Below, piece after piece: positions 27,057 through 35,690 of a stretch of 64,000 bases of DNA; within the stretch, counting starts at the first letter, position 1, and every line of letters begins with the position of its first letter. Origin of the DNA: Aliivibrio sp. 1S175 (GTDB lineage: Bacteria > Pseudomonadota > Gammaproteobacteria > Enterobacterales > Vibrionaceae); the NCBI RefSeq assembly GCF_001690985.1, contig NZ_MAJS01000035.1:47529-111528 (forward strand). The letters run 5' to 3'. The notes beneath the pieces are model-generated. The model had not been told where the DNA came from. It did no database searches and saw only the letters and a list, made by a program, of their open reading frames with translations. Position numbers and translations under genes: made by a program.

Positions 27057-27454
27057 TGAATTTTCTTATCAAGAAGAATGAATTAGAAGATAAAGAAGAA
27101 CAACTAAGAAAACAAGTAGCAGTGTTATCGGATGAAGATCGTAAAATCTACTATAAAGAGCAAGCACAACTCTTAAAAGACCCTGATACTTATGCAGCCT
27201 TAAACGTCTTATTCTTAGGCGGATTTCATCATTTATACTTAAATAAATACTTATGGTTCTTTGGGGAATTATTGTCTTTAGTTTTAGGGTTATTTTTGAT
27301 TTTCTCTGGTGAAGAGTTTGGATTCTGCATATTAATCGCCATTGCGATTATTGAATTACCTCAACTGTTTTTCTCACAAAAAATCGCACGAGAGCACAAC
27401 TATCAATTGTCGTACGCTCTCTTAGAAAAGATAAAAAATAAATTGTTTAATTAG
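27056..27454 (+). CDS. TM2-like membrane protein
   Basis: A 132-residue protein: a charged coiled-coil start (about 1-45), then two membrane spans (about 50-72 and 78-100) with G-G-F-H-H-L-Y-L-N-K-Y between, like the TM2 domain motif. The C-terminal tail is cytoplasmic and basic. The function is unknown; coupling to a YidD-like gene suggests a joint role in the membrane. Confidence 0.65.
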   Translation: MNFLIKKNELEDKEEQLRKQVAVLSDEDRKIYYKEQAQLLKDPDTYAALNVLFLGGFHHLYLNKYLWFFGELLSLVLGLFLIFSGEEFGFCILIAIAIIELPQLFFSQKIAREHNYQLSYALLEKIKNKLFN

Positions 27455-27476
27455 GGCGCTTTCGTGCCCTATTTTA
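27452..27476. terminator. Terminator shared by the YidD trio and the AraC gene
   Basis: TAGGGC (27452-27457) and GCCCTA (27466-27471) pair around a GCTTTCGT loop; TTTTAT follows on the plus strand. The stop codon of the convergent AraC gene lies inside the stem. Confidence 0.75.
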
Positions 27477-28323
27477 TCATGGTTCTATAATCAGACGGTG
27501 TATACGTGGTTTTATTCTTAAATACTCGATAAAAGTAATTCACATCTTGAAAGCCGCAGCGTGTTGCCACTTCAGTCAATCTAAATGTATATTTCTTCAG
27601 CATAAATTTTGCACGTTCAATACGAACCCACGTAATGTAATCTGCCAATGTCATGTGTCCTTGTTGTCTAAACATTCTTGACAGATGATTTGGCGAAATG
27701 TTAAATCGATTCGCTATATTGCTTCTATCAATACTGCGATGGAAGTTTTCTTGAATATATATACATATCCCTTGATACAGATCTTCACTCCGTTTCTTCG
27801 GTGAAATCACGTCACTTGGTTCACCCAGCATTGCGTTACTGTAACTTAACAAAGCAAGTAGTAAGTGTTCATCCATCGGTTTTTTGTTTGGCTCTCTTGC
27901 TAGTGCATTTAGTGCTTCTAAAATGTTATCAATCGCATGACCTGTGCGAGTTTGAATACTGTATTTTTGGACATCATAAAATCCAGATTCACCCTTACGT
28001 TTACCCACCAAACTAAAACCAACTTGGCGACGGCCAAATAATAAGCTCAACACTGAACAATCTTCATCCCAACTTGGTTTATTCCAACAGTTTGGGGGAA
28101 TATATAATGCATCTCCCGCCATCACTTTAATCTCTGTAATTCCAAGATCTGGGTCTTCAATTTGATTTAAATATTCACCACTAATAACCAATTCTAAACG
28201 AGGGAAGTTTACCTGATAACTAAATTGCGGTGGTGTGACTTTATCACCCGCAAACCAAATCTGATTAAAGCTTTCTCGTTCAGACAAAAGCGCTTCTAAA
28301 ACACTATTAAATACAACAGCCAT
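27469..28323 (-). CDS. AraC-family regulator next to the PTS genes
   Basis: A 284-residue regulator with an N-terminal cupin-like sensor (about 1-150) and a C-terminal double helix-turn-helix (about 185-282). The first helix-turn-helix shows I-A-N-R-F-N-I-S-P-N-H-L-S-R-M-F, the second E-V-A-T-R-C-G-F-Q-D-V-N-Y-F-Y-R-V-F. It is divergent from the PTS permease and manA. In V. cholerae the same order occurs (AraC type regulator, fructose-family EIIABC, manA), so it likely activates this hexose operon. The 309 bases between (28324-28632) hold the divergent promoters. Confidence 0.88.
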   Translation of the reverse strand: MAVVFNSVLEALLSERESFNQIWFAGDKVTPPQFSYQVNFPRLELVISGEYLNQIEDPDLGITEIKVMAGDALYIPPNCWNKPSWDEDCSVLSLLFGRRQVGFSLVGKRKGESGFYDVQKYSIQTRTGHAIDNILEALNALAREPNKKPMDEHLLLALLSYSNAMLGEPSDVISPKKRSEDLYQGICIYIQENFHRSIDRSNIANRFNISPNHLSRMFRQQGHMTLADYITWVRIERAKFMLKKYTFRLTEVATRCGFQDVNYFYRVFKNKTTYTPSDYRTMIK

Positions 28324-28632
28324 GCTTTCTCACATTAGAAATAACAAAAAACAAACGCTACTTTTATCCACTAAGCCATTCAATAAGTAACAAATAGAAA
28401 ACAAAAAACAAACCATATAAAGATAAAGATTGAACGTAACTATATATTTATTAAAAACTTTTTTGATTCGTACATTATAGGTATTTCGATTTATAAAAAT
28501 AAGATCTTAATCACACTTGGAAGAAGGCGATACAATAATCCAGTAAATGTCTTTCTCACACACTTATCAATAAGTCTTATCGGATCCACACTATTCCCAC
28601 TCAAGCAATCCACAAAAAATTGGGAATGAATC

Positions 28633-30534
28633 ATGATAACCGACTTAATTAATGAACAGCTCATTTGTCTAAACCTCACAGCTAAAACCAAAGACGACGT
28701 TTTTACAGAGATGGCCAACACCTTACACAAACAAGGTCGCATCAGTGACAAACAACAATTTTTAGCGGATATCTATGCTCGTGAAGCATTAGGTAATACT
28801 GGATTTGAAGAAGGCGTTGCACTTCCTCATGCAAAAAGCGCAGCGGTAATTTCACCAGCAGTCATGATTGGTGTTAGCCAAGAAGGGATTGAATACGGTG
28901 CTGATGATGGTTTACCGTCACGATTATTCTTTATGATTGCATCTCCTGCTAATGGCGCAGACCACCACATTGAAGTATTAGCAGAACTTTCTTCTAAATT
29001 AATTGAAGATGGATTTATTGAAAAATTCATAAAGGCTACGTCTCCTAAAGCAGCATTGGAATTGCTTCTGCAAAAACCAGAAGAAGTAGACACAATTGAA
29101 GCAAATCAGGGCTTTCTTATTGGCGTCACTGGCTGTCCTGCCGGCATAGCACACACATATTTAGCGTGCGAAGCGCTTGAGAAAGGCGCAGCTGAATTAG
29201 GCTACAAAATTAAAGTTGAAACCAACGGTTCAATTGGCGTTAAAAACAGCCCTACCGCAGAAGAAATAGAACAGGCAGATGCCATTATTGTTGCTTGTGA
29301 TAAGCAAGTTGACCTAACTCGCTTCGCTGGAAAGAAATTAATTCAAACCAATGTTAAAGCACCAATTAAAGATGCAAAAGGACTGATTACTCAATCTCTA
29401 ACTCAACCACCTTTTGTTGCTGACGCTTCTTCTAATTCAAACGATACAAAAAACACGGCCTCTCAAACACGTTCAGACTTGTATCGCTACTTAATGAACG
29501 GCGTATCTCACATGATCCCGTTTGTTGTTACTGGCGGCTTATTAATCGCACTAGCTCTGGCATTAGGTGGCCAACCAACAGAAAGTGGCATGGCGATCCC
29601 ACCTGGTAGTTTATGGAATAAAGTTCTTGATGTTGGTGTTGTTGCCTTTACGTTAATGATCCCCGTTCTTGCTGGTTATATTGCTTACGCCATTGCTGAT
29701 CGTCCAGCATTAACACCTGGTCTTATCGGTGGTTGGATTGCCAACAACGGTTCTTTCTATGGTGCAGATGCAGGGACTGGTTTCATTGGTGCCATCATTG
29801 CCGGTTTACTGGTTGGTTACTTTGTTAAATTTATCGTAAGCATTAATTACCATAAATTTATCCAGCCTCTTGTGCCAATCATGATTGCTCCTATTGCTGG
29901 TTCATTGTTCATTTCTGGTTTATTCATCTTCGTTATTGGTGCCCCAATTGCAAGTTTGATGGATTCATTAACGATGCTTTTAACAAACTTAAGCACCGGT
30001 AATGTGGTTCTACTTGGTATCGTTCTTGGTGGTATGGCAGGCTTTGATATGGGTGGTCCATTCAACAAAGTCGCGTTCCTATTCTCTGTTGGCATGATAG
30101 CGAGTGGGCAAACTCAATTCATGGGTGCAATGGCGTGTGCAATCCCTGTAGCACCACTAGGTATGTCATTAGCAACCGTTATTGGGCGTAAATTCAATAT
30201 CTTTGAATCATCAGAAATCGAAGCGGGTAAAGCCTCTGGTGCAATGGGCTTAGTGGGCATTTCTGAAGGCGCTATCCCATTTGCAGCACAAGATCCTATC
30301 TCTGTCATTCCTGCAAATATGCTTGGTTCTATGACAGCGGCAGTAATGGCCTTCTCATTCGGCATTACCAATAGCGTTGCTCATGGTGGTCCTGTCGTCG
30401 CTCTACTAGGCGCAATGAATAAACCAGTACTTGCTATCGCTTGTATGGCAACTGGTACGGTAGTGACCGCTCTTGTATGTATCTCTATTAAGAAGATGCG
30501 TCAAAACAAAAACGTAACGGTAGCAACTGCTTAA
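28633..30534 (+). CDS. Fructose-family PTS permease, EIIA-EIIB-EIIC
   Basis: A 633-residue permease. EIIA comes first (about 1-150; phospho-His H66 in A-L-P-H-A-K), then EIIB (about 160-260; phospho-Cys C168 in V-T-G-C-P-A-G-I-A-H-T-Y) and EIIC (about 280-620, with F-D-M-G-G-P-F-N-K). It phosphorylates a hexose during uptake, using phosphate passed from HPr. Coupling with manA suggests mannose, as reported for the V. cholerae counterpart as I recall; fructose is the alternative. An inverted repeat TTCCCA...TGGGAA ends at the ribosome binding site and may affect translation. Confidence 0.92.
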   Translation: MITDLINEQLICLNLTAKTKDDVFTEMANTLHKQGRISDKQQFLADIYAREALGNTGFEEGVALPHAKSAAVISPAVMIGVSQEGIEYGADDGLPSRLFFMIASPANGADHHIEVLAELSSKLIEDGFIEKFIKATSPKAALELLLQKPEEVDTIEANQGFLIGVTGCPAGIAHTYLACEALEKGAAELGYKIKVETNGSIGVKNSPTAEEIEQADAIIVACDKQVDLTRFAGKKLIQTNVKAPIKDAKGLITQSLTQPPFVADASSNSNDTKNTASQTRSDLYRYLMNGVSHMIPFVVTGGLLIALALALGGQPTESGMAIPPGSLWNKVLDVGVVAFTLMIPVLAGYIAYAIADRPALTPGLIGGWIANNGSFYGADAGTGFIGAIIAGLLVGYFVKFIVSINYHKFIQPLVPIMIAPIAGSLFISGLFIFVIGAPIASLMDSLTMLLTNLSTGNVVLLGIVLGGMAGFDMGGPFNKVAFLFSVGMIASGQTQFMGAMACAIPVAPLGMSLATVIGRKFNIFESSEIEAGKASGAMGLVGISEGAIPFAAQDPISVIPANMLGSMTAAVMAFSFGITNSVAHGGPVVALLGAMNKPVLAIACMATGTVVTALVCISIKKMRQNKNVTVATA

Positions 30535-30542
30535 TTATTTTG

Positions 30543-30582
30543 TGACACCATCGCCAACCTCCCCCTTTGTTTGATGGTGTCA
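30543..30582 (+). other. Intercistronic hairpin between PTS permease and manA
   Basis: TGACACCATC (30543-30552) and GATGGTGTCA (30573-30582) form a perfect ten-base inverted repeat with a 20-base loop. No T run follows, so it is more likely a stability or partial-attenuation element than a terminator. It would let manA be expressed at a different level from the permease. Confidence 0.55.
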
Positions 30583-30608
30583 CCCCCCTAATATTATACG
30601 AGTCGATT

Positions 30609-31805
30609 ATGAACACATGTAAAAAACACTTTTTCTACCCTATGAATAACGTAATTCAAGATTATGCTTGGGGCAGTCATACCTCTATCGAAATGCTTTT
30701 TGATATTAAGAATACAACAGGAAAACCTCAGGCGGAGTTATGGATGGGGGCACATCCAAATGGTTGTTCGCTTGTCACTATTAATGGAGAGTCCATTTTA
30801 TTGTCTGATTTAATTAATGAAGATAAAGAGGCTTTTTTATCTTCACCTACAGCACAAAACTTTGGTGAACTGCCATATCTGTTTAAAGTATTGGCCGCAG
30901 AAAAAGCACTGTCGATTCAAGTTCACCCGAACAAACAACAAGCCGTTGATGGCTATGAAAAAGAAGAAAAAGCAGGCATTGAATTAAGTGCCTTTAACCG
31001 TAACTACAAAGACAATAATCACAAACCTGAATTAGTTTATGCATTAACAACGTACAAAGCGATGAACGGGTTTAGAGAATATGAAGAAATCATTTCATTA
31101 TTTACTCAAATGGCATTACCTTCTATTTCTTACCTTGTTGACGCTTTCGCACAAGAACCGAATGCAAAGGGACTAAAACAATTCTTCAAAGAGATGCTTT
31201 CTTTAGAAGGCGAGACAAAAGAAATCGCCGTCACCGAATTGGTTGATTACGCAACTCGCAGTTCAGAAGGCTTATTCGTTCAAATACAAGATTTGTCAGA
31301 GCAATACCCAAATGACATTGGTTTATTTACTCCATTAATGCTTAATGTTATTACTTTACAACCTGGTGAGGCGATGTATTTAAAAGCTTGTACCCCTCAC
31401 GCTTACATTAATGGTACCGGTCTTGAGATAATGGCGAATTCTGACAATGTATTACGAGCAGGATTAACACCAAAATACATGGATATTGATGAATTGATGT
31501 CATGTACTGAGTTTAATAGCATTCCAAAATCGGCTTTATTAATGCAACCTATTGATATTGATGGTGGGATGAATTACCCAATCCCTGTTGATGATTTTAA
31601 ATTTTCAGTCTTAACGCCAAAATCTGAACTGCCTTTAACAACACAAAGTGCAGAAATCTTATTTGCGATTGATGAAGATATGACCGTTAATCACACCTCT
31701 GGTGAATCCGTTTGCGTTCCAAAAGGCCATTCTATCTTTGTACCCGCTTACACAAGCAAATACACATTACAAAGCCTCGGAAAAGTAGCAAGAGCATTTA
31801 ACTAA
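30609..31805 (+). CDS. manA: Mannose-6-phosphate isomerase
   Basis: A 398-residue type I isomerase that interconverts mannose-6-phosphate and fructose-6-phosphate. The zinc-site blocks are present: S-I-Q-V-H-P-N-K (Gln and His ligands), N-H-K-P-E-L (Glu) and C-T-P-H-A-Y-I-N-G (His). The catalytic-site segment N-S-D-N-V-L-R-A-G-L-T-P-K follows. I start at ATG 30609; an upstream TTG frame overlaps the intercistronic hairpin, and family proteins begin about ten residues before Y-A-W-G. It follows the PTS permease, supplying the second step of mannose use. Confidence 0.95.
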   Translation: MNTCKKHFFYPMNNVIQDYAWGSHTSIEMLFDIKNTTGKPQAELWMGAHPNGCSLVTINGESILLSDLINEDKEAFLSSPTAQNFGELPYLFKVLAAEKALSIQVHPNKQQAVDGYEKEEKAGIELSAFNRNYKDNNHKPELVYALTTYKAMNGFREYEEIISLFTQMALPSISYLVDAFAQEPNAKGLKQFFKEMLSLEGETKEIAVTELVDYATRSSEGLFVQIQDLSEQYPNDIGLFTPLMLNVITLQPGEAMYLKACTPHAYINGTGLEIMANSDNVLRAGLTPKYMDIDELMSCTEFNSIPKSALLMQPIDIDGGMNYPIPVDDFKFSVLTPKSELPLTTQSAEILFAIDEDMTVNHTSGESVCVPKGHSIFVPAYTSKYTLQSLGKVARAFN

Positions 31806-31871
31806 GAACGCCAATAATCGTTAATAAATCCCCTAATAGCTGACGAGTGACTCCTTTCGTTGGCTATTTTT

Positions 31872-32657
31872 TTATTCTTTACACATTGAATACAATAATA
31901 AGGCTTGTAAGCCCATTGGTTGTCTTGTACCGACTAATCGTTGACTAAAATCTGTCGATAACATACTACGCGTAAGCTGAGTCGCACTTATGATCATATC
32001 TCTTGTTGGATTATCTGGTAAAACCAACGCAATAATTAAATTTACGTCTCCCATTTTAGAAGCCCAATCAATAGAGTAATCACTACGGATAATCGCTATC
32101 GTCGGTTTATCAACTAAAGACGTAATAACATGAGGTAAAGCGATCTGTTTCGCCATGGCTGTTGAGGAACGTTCTTCACGTTTAATGAACAGCAGCAATA
32201 ATTCATCCGTTTCTTTAGGGCAAATTAATAGCGAAAGTCCTTTTAATATTTCAAACTTAGAAAGGCGTGTTTGCGCTTTTACGTAATGAAAATCAATATC
32301 ACATTTTGGGGTTAGCCTAGGATGTTTGTTCAATATGGCTTCTGAGAAATCACATAATTTATCCGAGGCAATAAAATCAAATCCAACAGAAAGTAAATCC
32401 GTTAATACAAAATTAGCCCATTCAGCATCTACCCCTACAGTCACTAACTGACAAAAATCACCTTCTGTTAAGGCGAGCTTTAAAAGCCCAAGAGAACTTG
32501 ATACATCAGAACTGCGATCTCTTGTAATATTGTCAATATAAACCAAGCATTTGAATTTCTTTGCTAAACGAGTTAACTGACTTGCCAACTGAGGAGGCAA
32601 GCCAGTTTGCTTTACGAAAAAGGTAATCCGATAATCATTTGTTACGGGTTCAATCAT
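31872..32657 (-). CDS. Degenerate HPr-like domain fused to a fructose-type EIIA
   Basis: A 261-residue protein. Residues about 8-92 follow the HPr fold pattern (S-S-S-L-G-L-L-K-L, then V-T-V-G-V-D-A). The HPr motif G-L-H-x-R-P-A reads G-L-P-P-Q-L-A here, so the phospho-His and the key Arg are lost. Residues about 125-258 are EIIA, with the phospho-His kept at H176 in A-L-P-H. It overlaps the EIIB gene by ATGA. It may regulate or bridge phosphate flow to the neighbouring permease without being an HPr itself. Confidence 0.75.
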   Translation of the reverse strand: MIEPVTNDYRITFFVKQTGLPPQLASQLTRLAKKFKCLVYIDNITRDRSSDVSSSLGLLKLALTEGDFCQLVTVGVDAEWANFVLTDLLSVGFDFIASDKLCDFSEAILNKHPRLTPKCDIDFHYVKAQTRLSKFEILKGLSLLICPKETDELLLLFIKREERSSTAMAKQIALPHVITSLVDKPTIAIIRSDYSIDWASKMGDVNLIIALVLPDNPTRDMIISATQLTRSMLSTDFSQRLVGTRQPMGLQALLLYSMCKE

Positions 32658-32953
32658 AGAAGATGCTTGGATAAAATTTGGTCTACATCCGTTAATACTA
32701 ACTCAATACTGTACTGTTTTGTATTGATCCCAACAAAGCGTCCTTTATTTGCTATTTCAATATCGGACGCGATAATAACAACATCTGCATTAATAATATC
32801 TGCCGTCGTTAATTCGCTTTCAATACCCATAGCACCTTGTGTCTCAACTTTAATAGACACACCATATTTTGCTGCTGCTTTCATTAATACATCAGCTGCC
32901 ATATAGGTATGAGCAATGCCAGTAGGACACGCAGTTACTGCAACAATTTTCAT
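32654..32953 (-). CDS. Fructose-family PTS EIIB component
   Basis: A 99-residue stand-alone EIIB. The phospho-Cys is C9 in V-T-A-C-P-T-G-I-A-H-T-Y, the standard loop. It is translationally coupled to the HPr-like/EIIA gene and divergent from an EIIA-EIIC-EIIB permease. It probably supplies phosphate to that or the other permease of this block. The 190 bases to the next gene hold the divergent promoters. Confidence 0.9.
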   Translation of the reverse strand: MKIVAVTACPTGIAHTYMAADVLMKAAAKYGVSIKVETQGAMGIESELTTADIINADVVIIASDIEIANKGRFVGINTKQYSIELVLTDVDQILSKHLL

Positions 32954-33143
32954 GATTTACTCTTAAAAAATACAAACTCACTCTATAATAAAATGCTTTA
33001 TATCAATGCATAACGACCAGAATCACACTTTTCAACTAAGGGTACAAAAATCCAGTAAAAGCCTTTTTTATGCTGTATTTTAAAACCGTATATTTACTTA
33101 CATTAATAGTAGTAACTATAAAATTAGCAATAACGAGTAATTC

Positions 33144-35018
33144 ATGAACATTCATTCTCTTATCAATACCGATGTCATTTGCTTAGACTTAAAGTCCTCC
33201 TCAAAAGAAAGTATTCTTGAAGAGATGGTTCAAATTTTAGATGACGCCGGTAAACTGTCTGATAAAAAACAGTTTTTATTAGATGTATGGGCAAGAGAAG
33301 ACATTGGTAATACTGGTTTTGAAGACGGTATCGCTATTCCACACGCCAAAAGTTCTGCCGTTATAACCCCCGCTGTCGCTGTAGGTATTAGCCGTCATGG
33401 TATTGATTATGGCGCAGAAGATGGTGAGCCATCTGATATCTTCTTTATGCTCGCTTCTCCTGATGGCGATGACACTCATCATATTGAAGTTTTAGCTCAA
33501 ATATCCAGTCGTCTTATTGAGGATGGCTTTACCGAAAAACTTAAATCTGTGTCTACAGAAGCAGAAGCGTTATCTCTTTTTACTGATATTATTAAATTAG
33601 AAAAAGAATACACACCAAGTGAAGCGCCTCTACCTCAACAAGAAAAAAGCAACGTACAACGTCGATTAGGAAGAGCTAAAGAACACCTATTGTTTGGTAC
33701 CTCACACATGATCCCATTCATTGTTGCAGGTGGTGTGCTGTTATCTCTCTCAGTGATGATGTCAGGTCATGGTGCAATACCTACAGAAGGTATATTGGCA
33801 GATATAGCTCAAATGGGAATTGCAGGGTTAACATTATTTACCGCTGTACTGGGTGGTTATATTGCGTACTCCATTGCAGATAAACCCGGATTAGCCCCAG
33901 GAATGATCGGTTCTTGGTTCGCTGTTCAGCACTATAATACAGGTTTTTTGGGTGCCATCATCATCGGTTTTTTTGCAGGCTTTGTTGTTCGGGCTCTAAA
34001 GAAAATTAAGCTTCCTACCAGTATGAAATCACTGGGCTGTATTTTTATCTACCCTCTTATCGGTACTTTTCTCACTTGCTCTGCTGTCTCCTGGGTCATT
34101 GGTGCACCAATCGCCATGACAATGACACTATTAAATGAATGGCTGGCTAGCATGGCAGGGTCAGGAAAAATCGTTCTTGGCGCAATTCTTGGCGCAATGA
34201 CCGCATTTGATATGGGTGGCCCTATTAATAAAGTCGCAACTCTATTTGCTCAGACTCAAGTAAATACTCAACCTTGGCTTATGGGAGGTGTAGGCATTGC
34301 TATTTGTACTCCTCCTTTGGGGATGGCACTTGCCACTTTCTTATCCCCTAAGAAATTCAAACGAGAAGAACGCGAAGCAGGTAAAGCCGCAGGTATTATG
34401 GGGATGATTGGCATCACTGAAGGTGCTATTCCTTTTGCTGCATCAGATCCCGCTCGTGTTATTCCTGCAATCGTTGCGGGTGGCATCATTGGTAATATTA
34501 CTGGGTTCTTGTTTAATGTACTGAATCACGCCCCTTGGGGTGGATGGATTGTTTTACCTGTCATTGATGGGAAGTTTGGCTATGTCATTGGAACGCTAAT
34601 GGGGGCATTAACAACGGCGCTTATTGTTATCTCATTAAAGAAAAATGCTGTCGAAGACGATGATCCCCAAAAGCAAAACCTTGATTTTTGTTCTGTGAAA
34701 GGGGAAGGTACGGCAGATGTATTGGCGATAACCGCCTGCCCTTCTGGTGTTGCTCATACCTTTTTAGCCGCAAAGAGTTTAGAAAAAGCGGCTCATAGCT
34801 TAGGTATTAAAATAAAAGTTGAAACACAAGGTGCAGATGGAATTAATAACCGTATAACCCCTCTTGATATTAAGAATGCAAAACTGGTTATTTTTGCACA
34901 TGATGTTGCCATTAAAGAACCACTACGATTTAAAGGCAAGCGCACTCTAGATATTAGTACTAAAGAAGCAATGTATAATAGTTGTATATTGTTAAAAACC
35001 AACATGTTGAAATGGTAA
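33144..35018 (+). CDS. Fructose-family PTS permease, EIIA-EIIC-EIIB
   Basis: A 624-residue permease with domain order A-C-B: EIIA about 1-150 (phospho-His H67 in A-I-P-H-A-K), EIIC about 175-505 (F-D-M-G-G-P-I-N-K), and a C-terminal EIIB with phospho-Cys C532 in I-T-A-C-P-S-G-V-A-H-T. The order differs from the A-B-C permease at 28633, so the two are not a simple recent duplication. Substrate unknown, likely a hexose or hexitol. No terminator is obvious after it; the 421 bases to tRNA-Gly hold no gene that I can see. Confidence 0.9.
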   Translation: MNIHSLINTDVICLDLKSSSKESILEEMVQILDDAGKLSDKKQFLLDVWAREDIGNTGFEDGIAIPHAKSSAVITPAVAVGISRHGIDYGAEDGEPSDIFFMLASPDGDDTHHIEVLAQISSRLIEDGFTEKLKSVSTEAEALSLFTDIIKLEKEYTPSEAPLPQQEKSNVQRRLGRAKEHLLFGTSHMIPFIVAGGVLLSLSVMMSGHGAIPTEGILADIAQMGIAGLTLFTAVLGGYIAYSIADKPGLAPGMIGSWFAVQHYNTGFLGAIIIGFFAGFVVRALKKIKLPTSMKSLGCIFIYPLIGTFLTCSAVSWVIGAPIAMTMTLLNEWLASMAGSGKIVLGAILGAMTAFDMGGPINKVATLFAQTQVNTQPWLMGGVGIAICTPPLGMALATFLSPKKFKREEREAGKAAGIMGMIGITEGAIPFAASDPARVIPAIVAGGIIGNITGFLFNVLNHAPWGGWIVLPVIDGKFGYVIGTLMGALTTALIVISLKKNAVEDDDPQKQNLDFCSVKGEGTADVLAITACPSGVAHTFLAAKSLEKAAHSLGIKIKVETQGADGINNRITPLDIKNAKLVIFAHDVAIKEPLRFKGKRTLDISTKEAMYNSCILLKTNMLKW

Positions 35019-35289
35019 CTATTTAAGATAAATAACACGAAAATAAATAAAATAACGGCTATTTAAACATTCTAATAATGGGCTAATGATTTAGATCATT
35101 GGTCCATTTAAATCATCCCTTTCAAGCTATCGTAATTTGGTGTCTTTATTGTATCCATTAGCGCCATAATTTTTTATTCTAGTCCCACAGAATCACATCC
35201 TCCCTACCTGCACCGATCCTTACAGCTGAATATTTTTTCTATTGATCTTAAGGCTATATAGATAAAGTGACATCGTAGACACCGATTTA

Positions 35290-35306
35290 GCCACCATTTG
35301 GCCACC
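35290..35306 (+). repeat. Degenerate arm-type repeats near tRNA-Gly
   Basis: GCCACC occurs twice with an 11-base period (35290-35295, 35301-35306) next to CCGATTTAG. The prophage end at 12208-12240 shows the same plan: CGCCACT repeats at 11 bases next to CCGATTTTAG. This suggests a relic of an integrase-type attachment region behind the tRNA gene. Short motifs make chance likeness possible. Confidence 0.3.
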
Positions 35307-35412
35307 GCATCATTTAATCATAAATAAGGTCAAAAGATCCTCAAATGCCAGATACGACAAAACACGCCACTAAGCGCTTCGTTTTCGATAAATTGGAATG
35401 TTAAAACAGGAA

Positions 35413-35439
35413 CAATCTCTTGGGAGGATAAAAAGAGAT

Positions 35440-35440
<1 letters not shown>
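35413..35440 (-). terminator. tRNA-Gly terminator candidate
   Basis: AATCTCT and AGAGATT form a perfect seven-base inverted repeat with a 14-base loop, directly after the CCA end of the tRNA. A T-rich stretch (GTTCCTGTTTT) follows on the minus strand. Confidence 0.5.
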
Positions 35441-35514
<74 letters not shown>

Positions 35515-35690
35515 ACATCGTCGAACGAGATAGATAATGCCACACTGAGCGCAGAGGTAAAGCTTTTTTTTCACTTAACTATTTGATTGCACGTTATTTA
35601 AGCATATTTTAAGAAAGTTAACTAATGCAAGCTTTCATCTAAATGAATAACCACCCTATTTCAGGTGGTTATTCTTGAAAAACATTATTC

